Source: an uncultured Desulfovibrio sp.
GTDB taxonomy: Bacteria; Desulfobacterota; Desulfovibrionia; Desulfovibrionales; Desulfovibrionaceae
DNA length: 52,551 bases
Assembly: GCA_937926875.1 (NCBI GenBank)
Contig: CALBAX010000094.1
Location: 1-52,551 of the forward strand
Direction of reading: 5' to 3'
Below, piece after piece: positions 7,767 to 16,263 of this stretch. The number at the start of each line of letters is the position of its first letter. The stretch's first letter is position 1. Under the pieces are notes generated by a model, which was not told the origin of the DNA, did no database searches, and saw only the letters and a program-made list of their open reading frames with translations. Position numbers and translations under genes: made by a program.

Positions 7767-8234
7767 TTATGGTGTTTTTGCTTTCCGGTCTCTCATGTAC
7801 CCATTCCACCGGCGTTTGTCGCTGTCCATCACACCCCGCAGGCGCGACAGCGCATTGTTCGCCAATGTCGTCCAGGTCTGGAACGTCCGCTCGTACTCCT
7901 CCTTGTTGCGGAAGAAGTTGTTGCCGTCGTCCACCAACTCATAGCAGAAGGTGATCTCGCCCAGCAGCGCGTCGGCGCTGGCCGTTGCCGCCGCCAGATA
8001 GCGGTGCCGCAGCTCGTAGTCCCGCTCGCTCATGTCCTTGTGGACGTAGATGCTGTTTCCCTTGAGCGCGTTCATGTAGACCTCGCTCGCCAGTTGCAGC
8101 AGCGGCCCCGTGGTCACGTACTTGTAGCTGGCCGGAAACTTCCGTGCGATGCGCACCGTGGCCTTCCGCAGTTCTCGTGCGTCTGCCACGAATTGCGCCG
8201 CCGCGTCCTTGCGCCGCGATTTGTATACTGCCAT
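7767..8234 (-). CDS. DGR accessory protein Avd (four-helix bundle)
   Basis: 155 aa, all-helical, basic N-terminus. FPASYKYVTTGPLLQLASEV, then a long helix with NALKGNSIYVHKDMSERDYE and EITFCYELVDDGNNF, fits the Avd / 23S-intervening-type four-helix bundle. In known DGRs Avd binds the RT and the RNA as a pentameric ring. Its place between target gene and TR is the classical order target-avd-TR-RT. Confidence 0.88.
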   Translation of the reverse strand: MAVYKSRRKDAAAQFVADARELRKATVRIARKFPASYKYVTTGPLLQLASEVYMNALKGNSIYVHKDMSERDYELRHRYLAAATASADALLGEITFCYELVDDGNNFFRNKEEYERTFQTWTTLANNALSRLRGVMDSDKRRWNGYMRDRKAKTP

Positions 8235-8343
8235 TTCGGTGTTCTCCCTTCCGGTTTGGTGCCCCCGTCACCGGCAGGAGCGTTGCCGCTCCCGCCGGAT
8301 GGGGCCTGTGCTGATTTGGGTACTCGGTGCTTGGCGTTTCGCT

Positions 8344-8365
8344 GGTAGGGGCTTGCGCCCCCACC
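8344..8365 (-). other. Hairpin downstream of VR1 (DGR target hairpin)
   Basis: On the coding strand GGTGGGGGC-GCAA-GCCCCTACC forms a 9-bp stem (one G-T wobble) with a 4-nt loop. It lies 27 nt past the stop of the VR1 gene. In Bordetella phage BPP-1 a hairpin/cruciform just after VR stimulates mutagenic homing. A matching structure follows VR2 (45068-45089). Confidence 0.7.
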
Positions 8366-8392
8366 GCTCCACTTTCGATGCCTGATTTGGGA

Positions 8393-10216
8393 TTAGGCCA
8401 CCTTAAAGCCCGGCGCGAAGCCATACGAAATGTAGGCGTTGTAGTCGTTCGCAGACCCGACCGCGTACACAATGCAGAAGTAGCTCGCGCGGCCCGCATG
8501 CACGGAGCGGAGCCACCAGTAGCAGGCGCTCGTCGTTGCCGTGTGCTGGTACTTGACCTTGCTATTACCGTTCCTGTAATAGTCGTACTGCTTCTGGTAG
8601 TTCGCCTCGGCGCTGTTGGCGTAGCTTCTCGTGCCCTGGACCTCCATCTCACTCAGCAGCCAGATTTTGTCCGAGGTCGCGGTCACGTAGCTCGCGGTGT
8701 TGGAGCCGCCGCCCGTGTTGTCGCTGTACTTCGTGCAGGCCGCGATGATGTTCTGCCAGGCCGTCGGCAGGGCCGCCAGGAACGCCGGGCAGATGGTCTT
8801 TCGCATATAGCTGTTGTTCCATCCGCCGGAGTTGGTGTTGCTGGTGTTCATGCAGAAGCCCGTGCTGGTCGAGCCGTAGCTGTTCACGAACGCGATGTCC
8901 ACACCAGCCGCCGTCTTGCCGAACTGGAAGTGGATGCTGTTTCCGCCCTCCACGCTGCTGTTGTGGTTGAAGCCCAGGATGAAGGCGTACACGGTGTTGT
9001 TATAGCTCAGTCCTCCGAAAGAGCCATTGACCGCGATACCCACCTTGTCGCCCACGCTCCAATAGTTCGCCGCCTGGCCGGACTTGGCCGCCGCCGCGAT
9101 GATGTCCGGCGTGTTGTTCGCCAGGCTCGTGTCGGGCAGGCTGATCGTCACGTTGATGGTCTTGTCGCTGGGCGCTGTGTGGTTGGTGCCCGCCGCCACC
9201 TTCACGGTGATCTTGGCGGTGCCCGCCTTGAGGCCGGTGATCTTCACGCTTGTGCCGCTCACCTCCACCCTTGCCGTGGCGGTGTTGCTGGACGTGGCGC
9301 TGATCACGCCGTCGCCCGCGCGGGTCACGGCCACGCTCTCCGTCAGCGAGGAGATGTTCAGCGTCACGCTGCTCTTTGCCAGCGTCAAACTGCCCGCCGC
9401 CTTGCCGATGGCCCAGGTCACGCTCTTGGCGCTGGTGCTGCCGTCGGACCACTGGTAGTTGGCCTTCGGCGTGAAGGTCGCGGCATAGCTTCCCGCGTTG
9501 GTGGCGGTGCTCGTCCCGCCGATGGTCAGCTTATTGCTGTCGTAGTTGCTCCACTGGGGAGACTGTGCGCTTCCCGTGTAGGTCAGCGTCCCGCTCTGCG
9601 CGGGTACGGACAGGCTGGCCTTGCTGATCGTCCAGGTCACGCTCTTGGCGGTCTTGGTGCCGTCGGCCCACTCGTAGCCTTCCTTGGGCGTGAAGGTCGC
9701 AACGTAGCTGCCTGCGTTGGTGCCGCTGGTCGTTCCGCCGATGGTCAGCTTCTCCGTGTCGTACCCGTTCCACGAGGGGGACTGTGCCGCGCCCGTGTAC
9801 GTCAAGATGCCCGCCTGGGTGGGTACGCTGTTGATCACGCTGGTCAGCTTGGTCACGGCTTTCAGCGCGTCGTTCGCCGCCTTCTGCGCGTTGCTCGCCG
9901 CAGTCTTGGCCTCGTTGGCCGCCGTGTTGGCGCTGTTCGCGCTCTCCTCGGCGGCACTGGCGGCGCTGGCGGCAGCCGTCGCGGCACTGGCGGCGGTGTT
10001 GGCCGCATTCAGGGCCTCGTCCGCCTTGCTGCCCGCGTTGCCCGCCGCCGTCTCGGCGTCAGCAGCCTTCTGCATGGCGGCGTCCGCCGTTTTCCCGGCG
10101 CTCTCTGCGGTGCGCTGGGCGGCCTCAGCCGCTTCCTTGGCCGCCTGAGCGGCCTGCTTCGCCTCTACGGCGTCCATCCCGGCAGCGCCGGGAACATTCA
10201 CTTGTCCTAATGCCAT
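8393..10216 (-). CDS. Variable tail/receptor-binding protein, DGR target 1
   Basis: 607 aa. The N-terminus (about residues 15-125) is an Ala-rich heptad-like coiled coil, then two MBG-like Ig repeats (GTLTYTGSAQSPQW and TFTPKANYQWSDG type, about 130-290), then a BIG2-like Ig domain (about 290-360). A C-terminal C-type-lectin-like DUF6273-type domain ends with the variable region WWLRSVHAGRASYFC...GFAPGFKVA. VR1 covers the last 43 or so residues. Domain order fits a trimeric fibre whose tip binds the host surface. It follows the other tail fibre genes and precedes avd. Confidence 0.93.
   Translation of the reverse strand: MALGQVNVPGAAGMDAVEAKQAAQAAKEAAEAAQRTAESAGKTADAAMQKAADAETAAGNAGSKADEALNAANTAASAATAAASAASAAEESANSANTAANEAKTAASNAQKAANDALKAVTKLTSVINSVPTQAGILTYTGAAQSPSWNGYDTEKLTIGGTTSGTNAGSYVATFTPKEGYEWADGTKTAKSVTWTISKASLSVPAQSGTLTYTGSAQSPQWSNYDSNKLTIGGTSTATNAGSYAATFTPKANYQWSDGSTSAKSVTWAIGKAAGSLTLAKSSVTLNISSLTESVAVTRAGDGVISATSSNTATARVEVSGTSVKITGLKAGTAKITVKVAAGTNHTAPSDKTINVTISLPDTSLANNTPDIIAAAAKSGQAANYWSVGDKVGIAVNGSFGGLSYNNTVYAFILGFNHNSSVEGGNSIHFQFGKTAAGVDIAFVNSYGSTSTGFCMNTSNTNSGGWNNSYMRKTICPAFLAALPTAWQNIIAACTKYSDNTGGGSNTASYVTATSDKIWLLSEMEVQGTRSYANSAEANYQKQYDYYRNGNSKVKYQHTATTSACYWWLRSVHAGRASYFCIVYAVGSANDYNAYISYGFAPGFKVA
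8401..8529 (-). repeat. DGR variable repeat 1 (VR1)
   Basis: Aligns without gaps to TR 7611-7739. All 19 mismatches are at template adenines (coding strand). Unmutated 3' blocks GGCTTCGCGCCGGG (likely IMH) and 5' TGGTGGCTCCGCTC are shared with TR and VR2. Confidence 0.97.
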
Positions 10217-10219
10217 GTA

Positions 10220-10615
10220 TTACTCCTTCCCGCTGCGCAGCCAGTATTCCGCCGTAATGGCCTCCGTCGGTGCCTTCATAGCGCGCAGCCTGATCTTCCC
10301 CTCTGTCGTCTCGCTGGTCGGGCACAGGCCGCACACCGTCGCCGCATCCAGGCTTTCGCGGCTGATCGTCACGTCCGCCCGGTGCTTTGCGGTCGCGTCC
10401 GCCGCCGCGATGTCGTAGTAGAAGGGATAGGATGCCTCGGTTCCTTCCTCGTCGGTCTCCCCGATCTCCTCGGAGGCCCACCCCTCCGTCGGAATAGTGA
10501 TACTGACGGGCGAAACCTTGTTTTCCTTGCCGACTTCCAACTTGTCCAGCCGCTCGTCGGCCTTGGTCATAAAGCCTTTGAACTGTTCCAGAGTTACGTT
10601 CTTCTCGTCATCCAA
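10220..10615 (-). CDS. Small tail-fibre-associated protein
   Basis: 131 aa. It starts with a helical segment (FKGFMTKADERLDKLEVG). Its C-terminal part contains LCPTSETTEGKIRLRAMKAP, which matches a stretch in the 11734-12678 fibre protein (LCPTVETASGVLRFWAMKVP), so the two share a duplicated domain. It lies 3 nt upstream of the DGR target. Probably a fibre partner or chaperone/collar piece; function not established. Confidence 0.7.
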   Translation of the reverse strand: MDDEKNVTLEQFKGFMTKADERLDKLEVGKENKVSPVSITIPTEGWASEEIGETDEEGTEASYPFYYDIAAADATAKHRADVTISRESLDAATVCGLCPTSETTEGKIRLRAMKAPTEAITAEYWLRSGKE

Positions 10616-10640
10616 CTGGGTTTCACCTCCTGATAAGCGA

Positions 10641-10661
10641 GCCGGGGCATTTCGCCCCGGC
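10641..10661. other. GC-rich hairpin between fibre genes
   Basis: GCCGGGGC and GCCCCGGC form a perfect 8-bp stem with a 5-nt loop, between the stop of the 10694 gene and the next start. No T run follows, so it is more likely an mRNA stabilising or processing element than a terminator. Confidence 0.5.
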
Positions 10662-10693
10662 CCTGGTATTCGTTTCTGACGCGAGGAGGTGCC

Positions 10694-11629
10694 TTAGCCC
10701 TTGGTTGGGGTCCAGACCTCATTCATGGCGGCGTTGAACTCGGTGTCGGTGGCCTGAGCACCGGCAACGGCGTTGGCGGCGGCCTGCTGGGCCTCCTCGT
10801 CGGTGGCGTAGGCGTCCATGCTGGCCTTATCCATCTTGGTCGCCAGTTTGTCGTCCACTTCCTTCTTGGTGTAGACGTTGGCGATGGCGGTCTCAAGGGC
10901 GGTCACGCGCTCAACAGCGGCGGTCAGGTCGTCGTCGGTGGCGTACTGGTCGATGTTCAGCGCAGCGATAGCGGTGCTGATGGCAGAGGTCACGTCGGCT
11001 GTCTTGGCATACTCGCTCAGATCGACGGTGGTATCATCCAGCAGGACGACGCTCTCGCCGACCTTGGCGTAGATGTCATAGTGCTTGGTCTTGCTGTTCA
11101 TGTACAGGTACATGACGTTGGCCTGAGCCTCGAAGCCCTCAGCGGTGGGGTCGGTCTCAGCGACCTCGAAATGAGCGTGGCCGGAGGCAGCGATAGCGGC
11201 CTGGACCTGCTCTGCGGTCTGATAACCGGCCTTCTCGATGTCGCCCACGCGGACGGTCAGGGCGTCCAGATCGGCCTTGGTGGCCTTAGCGGCGATAGAG
11301 GCTTTCAGAGCCTCGCCCAGCTCGTCCTCGGTGATCTCGGACTTGTAGGCCAGAGCGGCCAGGCCCTTGATGGCAACAGCAGCGCCGTTGACGGAGATGG
11401 TGCCGTTCTCCTCGCCGGAGGCGATCAGGATGTCAACCATCTTGTCGGAGATAGCCAGGGCAGCGCCGTTGACCTTGACGCCTTCGAGGATGTTGGCCTC
11501 GCCGCCAGCGGCGACCAGGTTATCGACCTTGGTGGTGACCGTTTCCAGCTTAGTACCCAGGGCGGCGTCTTCGGACTTGACCTTGTTGGCAAGCACCTTG
11601 ATCTGTTCGAGATTTACGAATTTGGACAT
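10694..11629 (-). CDS. Fibre/structural protein with repeated helical segments
   Basis: 311 aa, Ala- and Asp-rich, acidic. It has N-terminal coiled coil (LEQIKVLANKVKSEDAALG), a small beta-like section near residues 150-195 (MYLYMNSKTKHYDIYAKVG) and further coiled coils with segments such as YTKKEVDDKLATKMDKA, a motif common in phage fibre shafts. It has a strong AAGGAGG site and is preceded by a terminator at 11685-11712, so it may be expressed separately and at high level. Likely a fibre shaft component. Confidence 0.72.
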   Translation of the reverse strand: MSKFVNLEQIKVLANKVKSEDAALGTKLETVTTKVDNLVAAGGEANILEGVKVNGAALAISDKMVDILIASGEENGTISVNGAAVAIKGLAALAYKSEITEDELGEALKASIAAKATKADLDALTVRVGDIEKAGYQTAEQVQAAIAASGHAHFEVAETDPTAEGFEAQANVMYLYMNSKTKHYDIYAKVGESVVLLDDTTVDLSEYAKTADVTSAISTAIAALNIDQYATDDDLTAAVERVTALETAIANVYTKKEVDDKLATKMDKASMDAYATDEEAQQAAANAVAGAQATDTEFNAAMNEVWTPTKG

Positions 11630-11684
11630 ATTTTTGTCCTCCTTAAAAAATATTCAATTTCGGGGATGCCCCCGGAATTGTCGA

Positions 11685-11712
11685 TAAAAATACCGCCGCT
11701 TCAAGCGACGGT
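11685..11712 (-). terminator. Intrinsic terminator inside the tail-fibre cluster
   Basis: Minus strand: ACCGTCGCT, 3-nt loop, AGCGGCGGT (9-bp stem with one G-T), followed by ATTTTT. It falls between the 11734 and 10694 genes and would separate late tail genes from the fibre/DGR genes unless read through. Confidence 0.65.
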
Positions 11713-11733
11713 GCTATGGGATTGTGGGGCGGC

Positions 11734-12678
11734 TTATTTGCCGTCCTCTGCGCCGAACACTTCGTTCAGCGCGCCGGTGGTCTCCTCAGTGTTGGCCGCA
11801 TCGACCGACAGCTTGCCCTCGTTGTCCACGGTCAGGCCGTCGCCCACCTTCACGCCGCCCAGGCGGAAGGGGGTTGCCGTCGGCAGGGTGTAGCTCCCGT
11901 CGCCGCTCTTGCCTCCGCCGCCCTGGCCCACCAGCAACACGCTTCCGGTCAGCTCGCCGTCCGGCACCTTCATCGCCCAAAAGCGCAGCACGCCGCTCGC
12001 GGTCTCCACCGTGGGGCACAGCTCGCACGCCTTGGCCGCCGCCAGGCACGCCTTGTCCAGCGTTGCGATTGGCGTGTGCATTGCGGTCGCCTCGTCGCAC
12101 GCCACATCAGCCCGGCACGGGTAGGTGCCGCCGCCCTCGTCGTCCTCCGCGCCGCCCGCGCTCTGCCATGCCTCATGCGGGATGGTAAAGGCCACGCACA
12201 CGGCGCTCGCCGTGTCGGTGGTCGGGTCCAGCGTAAAGGTCAGCGCGTCGCTGTTGGTCATAACGATGTGCATGAGAATGGTCAGCGCAGCGGCGATGCC
12301 GTCCTCGATGGCTGCCTTCTCCGTGTCCGGCAGGTTGCACACGGCGATCATGTCGCCCTCGTCGTCGATCAGGGCAGCTTCACGCGCGGTGAAGCCTCCC
12401 ACGGTCCCCGGCAGCACGAACTTCACGTCTACCATGTTAGAGGATTTGCTGTTGATCTCTTTGCTGGCGATGGCCCCGCGCCACACCTCATGCACCAGCG
12501 CGGTCATATCCGCCGTGGGCAGGTAGTAGCTTCCGCCGCCGTCGCCCACCGCCGCCATGACGACGTTGACCTTCTTGCCGTTCAGAATAGCGTTGGTCAT
12601 TTTCTCTTTGCCGATGTCGGTCACGAGGGTCTTGTACTTTCGGTCCTGTTTGGTGACAACTACGTTTTCAGTGTCCAT
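11734..12678 (-). CDS. Tail fibre protein (P2/Mu gpH/gpS-like N-terminus)
   Basis: 314 aa. The N-terminus (DRKYKTLVTDIGKEKMTNAI, GDGGGSYYLPTADMTALVHE, then GFTAREAALIDDEGDMIAVC) is the conserved baseplate-attachment domain of contractile-tail fibres. A middle region carries LCPTVETASGVLRFWAMKVP, repeated in the 10220-10615 protein. The C-terminus ends in a beta-rich section. I used the ATG at 12678 (GGAGG 6 nt upstream), which follows the gpI stop as in P2 (I then H). Confidence 0.85.
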   Translation of the reverse strand: MDTENVVVTKQDRKYKTLVTDIGKEKMTNAILNGKKVNVVMAAVGDGGGSYYLPTADMTALVHEVWRGAIASKEINSKSSNMVDVKFVLPGTVGGFTAREAALIDDEGDMIAVCNLPDTEKAAIEDGIAAALTILMHIVMTNSDALTFTLDPTTDTASAVCVAFTIPHEAWQSAGGAEDDEGGGTYPCRADVACDEATAMHTPIATLDKACLAAAKACELCPTVETASGVLRFWAMKVPDGELTGSVLLVGQGGGGKSGDGSYTLPTATPFRLGGVKVGDGLTVDNEGKLSVDAANTEETTGALNEVFGAEDGK

Positions 12679-12679
12679 T

Positions 12680-13600
12680 TCATCCTCCCCCTTCCGGGTA
12701 TATTTCAACGACCTGGCTCGCAGCGGTCCCGCCGCCCCGGTCCAGCTCTGTCGTTGCTTCGATTTGCTCGGTCAGCTCCGGCCAGACCTCAAGCGCCTGG
12801 TCCGTGTGCGCCGCGCCGCCGGTGTTCCGCGTCACGGTGATCTCCACCACCGCCGCCAGCTCCGGCCATACCTCCACGGCCTGCGCGGTGCTCGCGGCTC
12901 CGCCGGTGTGCCGGTATGTCAGGATTTCCAGCGCCTCCGTCAGCTCCGGCCAGACCTCCGCCGTTTGGCTCATGCTGGCCGCGCCGCCAGTCAAGCGCTC
13001 GCCGGTCACTTCCAGCTCGCTCACAAGCTCCGGCCATACCTCGATGATCTGGCTCATGGAGCAGCACCCGCCCGTGATCACCACGGCTTCGCACTCATGC
13101 TGAATGTCGATCATGTCCAGGTGGCTGCGCTCGTTCTTCGTGGTCAGGATGCCGGTCTTGAGCCGCCGGTATTCCGCCGCCGTGATGCCTTCCTTCGGCA
13201 GCGGCAGGCTCACCCGGAAGCAGCCCGGCCTCCCGTCGTACTGGAACCACTCCGTCACGGTGGCCTCCGGGTAGATGGCGTGCACCTGCAGCTTCACCGC
13301 CGCCGCTGTGCCCATCAGCCGCCGGACCGTCAGCGCCGTCTTCACGATGCGGCGCTTCTGCTCCACTGTCAGTTCGGTGTCGTACCAGTCGATCTTCCAG
13401 TCCACGGCCAGTACATCCAGCACCGTCTCCGGCGCAGTGTCCAGCCGTGTGTAGATTTGGCTCTCGTCGGTGTAGTCCAGCGTCTTCCCCAGGGCCAGCC
13501 CCAGGGCCTCGGACAGGGCGATCACCCATTCCTGTCTCGCCAACACCCTCGGAAGGCCGTCTGTAATGCGGGCTTGACGCAGACTTTTAATCATCCTCAA
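12680..13600 (-). CDS. Baseplate protein gpI with C-terminal tandem repeats
   Basis: 306 aa. Residues 1-170 match the P2 gpI/tail-protein-I plan (ALSEALGLALGKTLDYTDES, LMGTAAAVKL). From residue 176 there are four exact-length 28-residue copies, each beginning TGG (CC/AA) and containing EVWPEL, plus a partial fifth. It sits between gpJ and the fibre as in P2. The repeats look like a beta-repeat extension that could form a stalk or fibre-docking surface. Confidence 0.85.
   Translation of the reverse strand: MRMIKSLRQARITDGLPRVLARQEWVIALSEALGLALGKTLDYTDESQIYTRLDTAPETVLDVLAVDWKIDWYDTELTVEQKRRIVKTALTVRRLMGTAAAVKLQVHAIYPEATVTEWFQYDGRPGCFRVSLPLPKEGITAAEYRRLKTGILTTKNERSHLDMIDIQHECEAVVITGGCCSMSQIIEVWPELVSELEVTGERLTGGAASMSQTAEVWPELTEALEILTYRHTGGAASTAQAVEVWPELAAVVEITVTRNTGGAAHTDQALEVWPELTEQIEATTELDRGGGTAASQVVEIYPEGGG
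12740..13075 (-). repeat. Tandem 84-bp coding repeat x4 in gpI
   Basis: Four copies with an exact 84-bp period; the shared block agctccggcca recurs on the plus strand at 12774, 12858, 12942 and 13026. Each encodes TGGxAxxxQxxEVWPELxxx plus 8 residues. A partial fifth copy follows to the stop codon. Confidence 0.95.
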
Positions 13601-14735
13601 GCCCTCCGTAGGTCACGGTGCGCGTGTTCCGCTTCGGGAGCTGCGTTTTCTCGATCACGATGTCCGCCGGGGCCGCCAGCTTCACGCGCTTGGCTCCCGC
13701 TGCGCGGACCCGGTACACAAGCTCGGTCGGGTTGATGTCCCGTCCCATCTTGCGCTGCCAGCTCTCGTAGGCGTCCACCGCCGCCTCCACCTGGGCCTGA
13801 ATGGTGCCCGCGCTCTTTTGGTCGTTGCTGGCGATCCAGTAGGTCAAGCTGATGTCGTAGGGGACCTCCGCCGCCGCCGGGCAGCTCACGATGTCCGTCA
13901 GCGGGCGGATGGTGTCGCCGTTGAGGTAGGCGGCCAGCTCCTCCCGCTCCGTCTCCGTGGGCAGCACGCCGCCGTCCAGCACCACATAAACGTGCACCAC
14001 GCACGGCTCCGGGCTGACGATCTGCACGTCGTCCACGTCCGTCCGCCATTCCTTCACATAGTAGGCATAGGCGTCTCGCGGTCCTGCGCAGGAGTATTTG
14101 CTGGGGGCCAGCCACACCCGTTCCGTCAGACCGTCGTCGTCCTCGATGTCCAGTCCGCCCGTGCTCGCCTCGATGCTCTCCACGCTCGCAACGTAGGGGA
14201 TGGGGTCCACCAGCGTGTCGATCTCTCCGGCGGCGATGTCGCTGCTCTCTGCTCCGGCCTCCTCCGCCTGCACGTCCACGTCCACGGTCAGCTCGCCCGC
14301 CGTGACTTCCGCGTAGTCCACGGTGTTGAAGTATTTCCCGTCCTGGGTCTTCACCCGTGTGCCCGCCGGAATGGCCGTCGGCTCGCTCCGCTGGCCGGAC
14401 AGCGTGAAGCGCACGATGCACGTGGCCCGCCTGGCCTCCTGCCGCGTAATGCCGAACAGGGCCGCCAGTGCGTCCAGCGCGTCGCCGGTCGAGGTCTTCA
14501 AAAGCTCCGCCCGGCCCTTGGCCTCCACATACTGCATCACCTGGTAGAGCACAAGGCTGAACGACTTGATGATCAGGTTCTTCGCGTCCGCCTCGCCCAG
14601 CTCCGCGTCCTGCCCGGTAAGCTCCTTGAAGATGCGCGTGTAATTTGCCCGCACAAGCTCCTCAGTCTCCTGCAGGCTCATGTTTTCGATGAAGCTGATC
14701 TCCGGCACGTTTGCCAGCTCTTTGATATTAGACAA
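13587..14735 (-). CDS. Baseplate J-like protein
   Basis: 382 aa, P2 gpJ/Mu gp47-type baseplate wedge protein. Seen: an N-terminal helical region (EELVRANYTRIFKELTGQDA), the GDALDALAALFGITRQEA segment, the beta-rich core IPAGTRVKTQDGKYFNT, GLTERVWLAPSKYSCAGPRD and DAYAYYVKEWRTDVDDVQIV, and a C-terminal domain for wedge contacts. It overlaps gpW and gpI by a few bases, as expected for tightly coupled baseplate genes. Confidence 0.93.
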   Translation of the reverse strand: MSNIKELANVPEISFIENMSLQETEELVRANYTRIFKELTGQDAELGEADAKNLIIKSFSLVLYQVMQYVEAKGRAELLKTSTGDALDALAALFGITRQEARRATCIVRFTLSGQRSEPTAIPAGTRVKTQDGKYFNTVDYAEVTAGELTVDVDVQAEEAGAESSDIAAGEIDTLVDPIPYVASVESIEASTGGLDIEDDDGLTERVWLAPSKYSCAGPRDAYAYYVKEWRTDVDDVQIVSPEPCVVHVYVVLDGGVLPTETEREELAAYLNGDTIRPLTDIVSCPAAAEVPYDISLTYWIASNDQKSAGTIQAQVEAAVDAYESWQRKMGRDINPTELVYRVRAAGAKRVKLAAPADIVIEKTQLPKRNTRTVTYGGLEDD

Positions 14736-15042
14736 AGCTCACCACCACCTTCGGGACGATGCCGCCGTCCCTGGCATGATTTTGGGTCCATTCCACACGC
14801 ATGACCCGGACCCGTGGCTCATACTGTTTTGTTTTCCGCACGAACTCCGCCGTCAGCAGCGCCTTCGCCGCCTCCTGCGGGTTGTCCAGAATGTTGATGT
14901 CGATGCCGAACTCGCGGTCGAGGGCCTGTTCCCCCGTCTCCGTGCCGTAGAGCACCTGTAGATTTCGGTAGACTTCCTGTGCCGTCTGGTCGTCCACGGT
15001 CCCGGCCTCGATCTCGACGATGGTATCCTCAATGTAGATCAC
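14728..15042 (-). CDS. Baseplate wedge gpW (gp25-like)
   Basis: 104 aa gp25/gpW-type sheath initiator. GTETGEQALDREFGIDINIL and the ALLTAEFVRKTKQYEPRVRV segment show the family's conserved Arg-Glu-Gly core. The product sits at the baseplate and nucleates the sheath. It overlaps gpJ by 8 nt. Confidence 0.9.
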   Translation of the reverse strand: MIYIEDTIVEIEAGTVDDQTAQEVYRNLQVLYGTETGEQALDREFGIDINILDNPQEAAKALLTAEFVRKTKQYEPRVRVMRVEWTQNHARDGGIVPKVVVSFV

Positions 15043-15055
15043 GGCTTGCCCTCCC

Positions 15056-15445
15056 TTATGTGTATTCCTCGATGTTCAGGCTCACCCGGCACTCGATCAG
15101 CGCGCCGCCGTTGAGCACCGTGTCCCACTCGTCGCTGACGCTCACCAGCTTGAAGGGGTTGTCAGAGATCGGTCGCCCGCCGATGATGAACCAATCGACC
15201 ATCTGGCTTTCCGCCGCCCGCTGGAAGTAGTCCAGCGTGGACCGGGGGCTTACGCCGTCCTGCGAGCGCAGAAGGAGGTCCATGGTGTAGCTTTTCAGCT
15301 TCGGGCCTACCCACTGGCTCCGCGCCTTTTTACCGATGATCTCATGGTTTGCCCAGTCGCTCCCGGCGCTGCCTTTCAGATTGCTCGGTGTCAATATCCT
15401 CTGGCTGCTCACCGTGAACACCCGGCCCATATAGCTGCCCACCAT
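15056..15445 (-). CDS. P2 gpU-like tail protein
   Basis: 129 aa. YMGRVFTVSSQRILTPSN and the KKARSQWVGPKLKSYTMDLL segment, then STLDYFQRAAESQMVDWFII, match the gpU/PF06995 pattern of tail-terminator-like proteins encoded beside the hub. Its place between spike and gpW is typical for Firmicute P2-like tails. Confidence 0.82.
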   Translation of the reverse strand: MVGSYMGRVFTVSSQRILTPSNLKGSAGSDWANHEIIGKKARSQWVGPKLKSYTMDLLLRSQDGVSPRSTLDYFQRAAESQMVDWFIIGGRPISDNPFKLVSVSDEWDTVLNGGALIECRVSLNIEEYT

Positions 15446-15472
15446 TTTCCGTTCCTCCTCGCTGTTCGTTTT

Positions 15473-16261
15473 TTACAGCACCAGGGAGGACCCGCCCTGC
15501 AGGTCGATTTGCTGTGCCTTCATGCTGATTTTCCCGGCGGTCTGTATGGAGACATCGCCGCCCTCGCTGATGGTGATGGTCACACCGTTGATCGTCAGCG
15601 TCACCTCGCCGGTCACGGTGTCGCGGATGCCTCCCTGAAACTCCCGCTCCACCTCGCCCTTGTATAGCTCGGTGTTCTTTCCGCCCACGGTCAATGCCCG
15701 GTCGCCGCCTGCACCCTCGTCCAGGTCGCCCTCGGCTTCCAGATTGATGTTCTCCCCGGCGTCGATGGTCACGCTTTTCTCCGCGCCGATGCCCACGCCT
15801 TCCTTGCCGTGGATGCTCACGCTTTTGATCTTGCTCGTGATCTGCACCAGCTTCTCCGCGATCAGGCTGATGGTGCCCTTGGCCTCGTCGAAGATGTCGC
15901 CGTTGCAGTTGCGCCCGGTCCGCACGTCGGTGTACTGGGTGTAGATGCCGGTGTTGGCGTCGTAGCGCTCAAAAGCCTGCCCGGCCTTCTCACCGTATTC
16001 CTTGCGGTAAAGCCCGGCGAAGCCCTCCGCTGGGCGGTTGCTCCGATTCCATACGGTGCCGCTGGTGGTGGCCGCCGCCGTGCCATTGCTCGTGTGCGTC
16101 ACGCTCACGATCTGGCCCACTCTCGGCATTTTGTATTCTCCGTTGCTCATGGCGTTGATGCGGGCCGTGACCATCCGGCCCTGGTCCGCATACGTCACCT
16201 CATAGGTCCCGCTCTCATAGTCGATGGAGCTGACCCGTCCGACCCGGTTCGTCCCTGCCAT
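15473..16261 (-). CDS. Baseplate spike/assembly protein gpV
   Basis: 262 aa. Residues 1-75 form an OB-fold (RVGRVSSIDYESGTYEVTYA, MPRVGQIVSVTHTSNG). The remainder is a beta-helix-like repeat region (IHGKEGVGIGAEKSVTIDAG, GGDVSIQTAGKISMKA) forming a membrane-piercing spike. It has no metal-binding HxH tip visible. Confidence 0.88.
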   Translation of the reverse strand: MAGTNRVGRVSSIDYESGTYEVTYADQGRMVTARINAMSNGEYKMPRVGQIVSVTHTSNGTAAATTSGTVWNRSNRPAEGFAGLYRKEYGEKAGQAFERYDANTGIYTQYTDVRTGRNCNGDIFDEAKGTISLIAEKLVQITSKIKSVSIHGKEGVGIGAEKSVTIDAGENINLEAEGDLDEGAGGDRALTVGGKNTELYKGEVEREFQGGIRDTVTGEVTLTINGVTITISEGGDVSIQTAGKISMKAQQIDLQGGSSLVL

Positions 16262-16263
16262 CG

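Noticed and set aside
7300..7809. Open frame running through the template repeat down to the RT start
   Set aside because: It overlaps avd, has no good start, and its middle is the adenine-rich template with runs of Asn codons; the region is explained better as the DGR RNA.
8327..10210. Long plus-strand frame antisense to the DGR target
   Set aside because: Antisense shadow of the Ala/Ser-rich fibre gene; no promoter or ribosome site.
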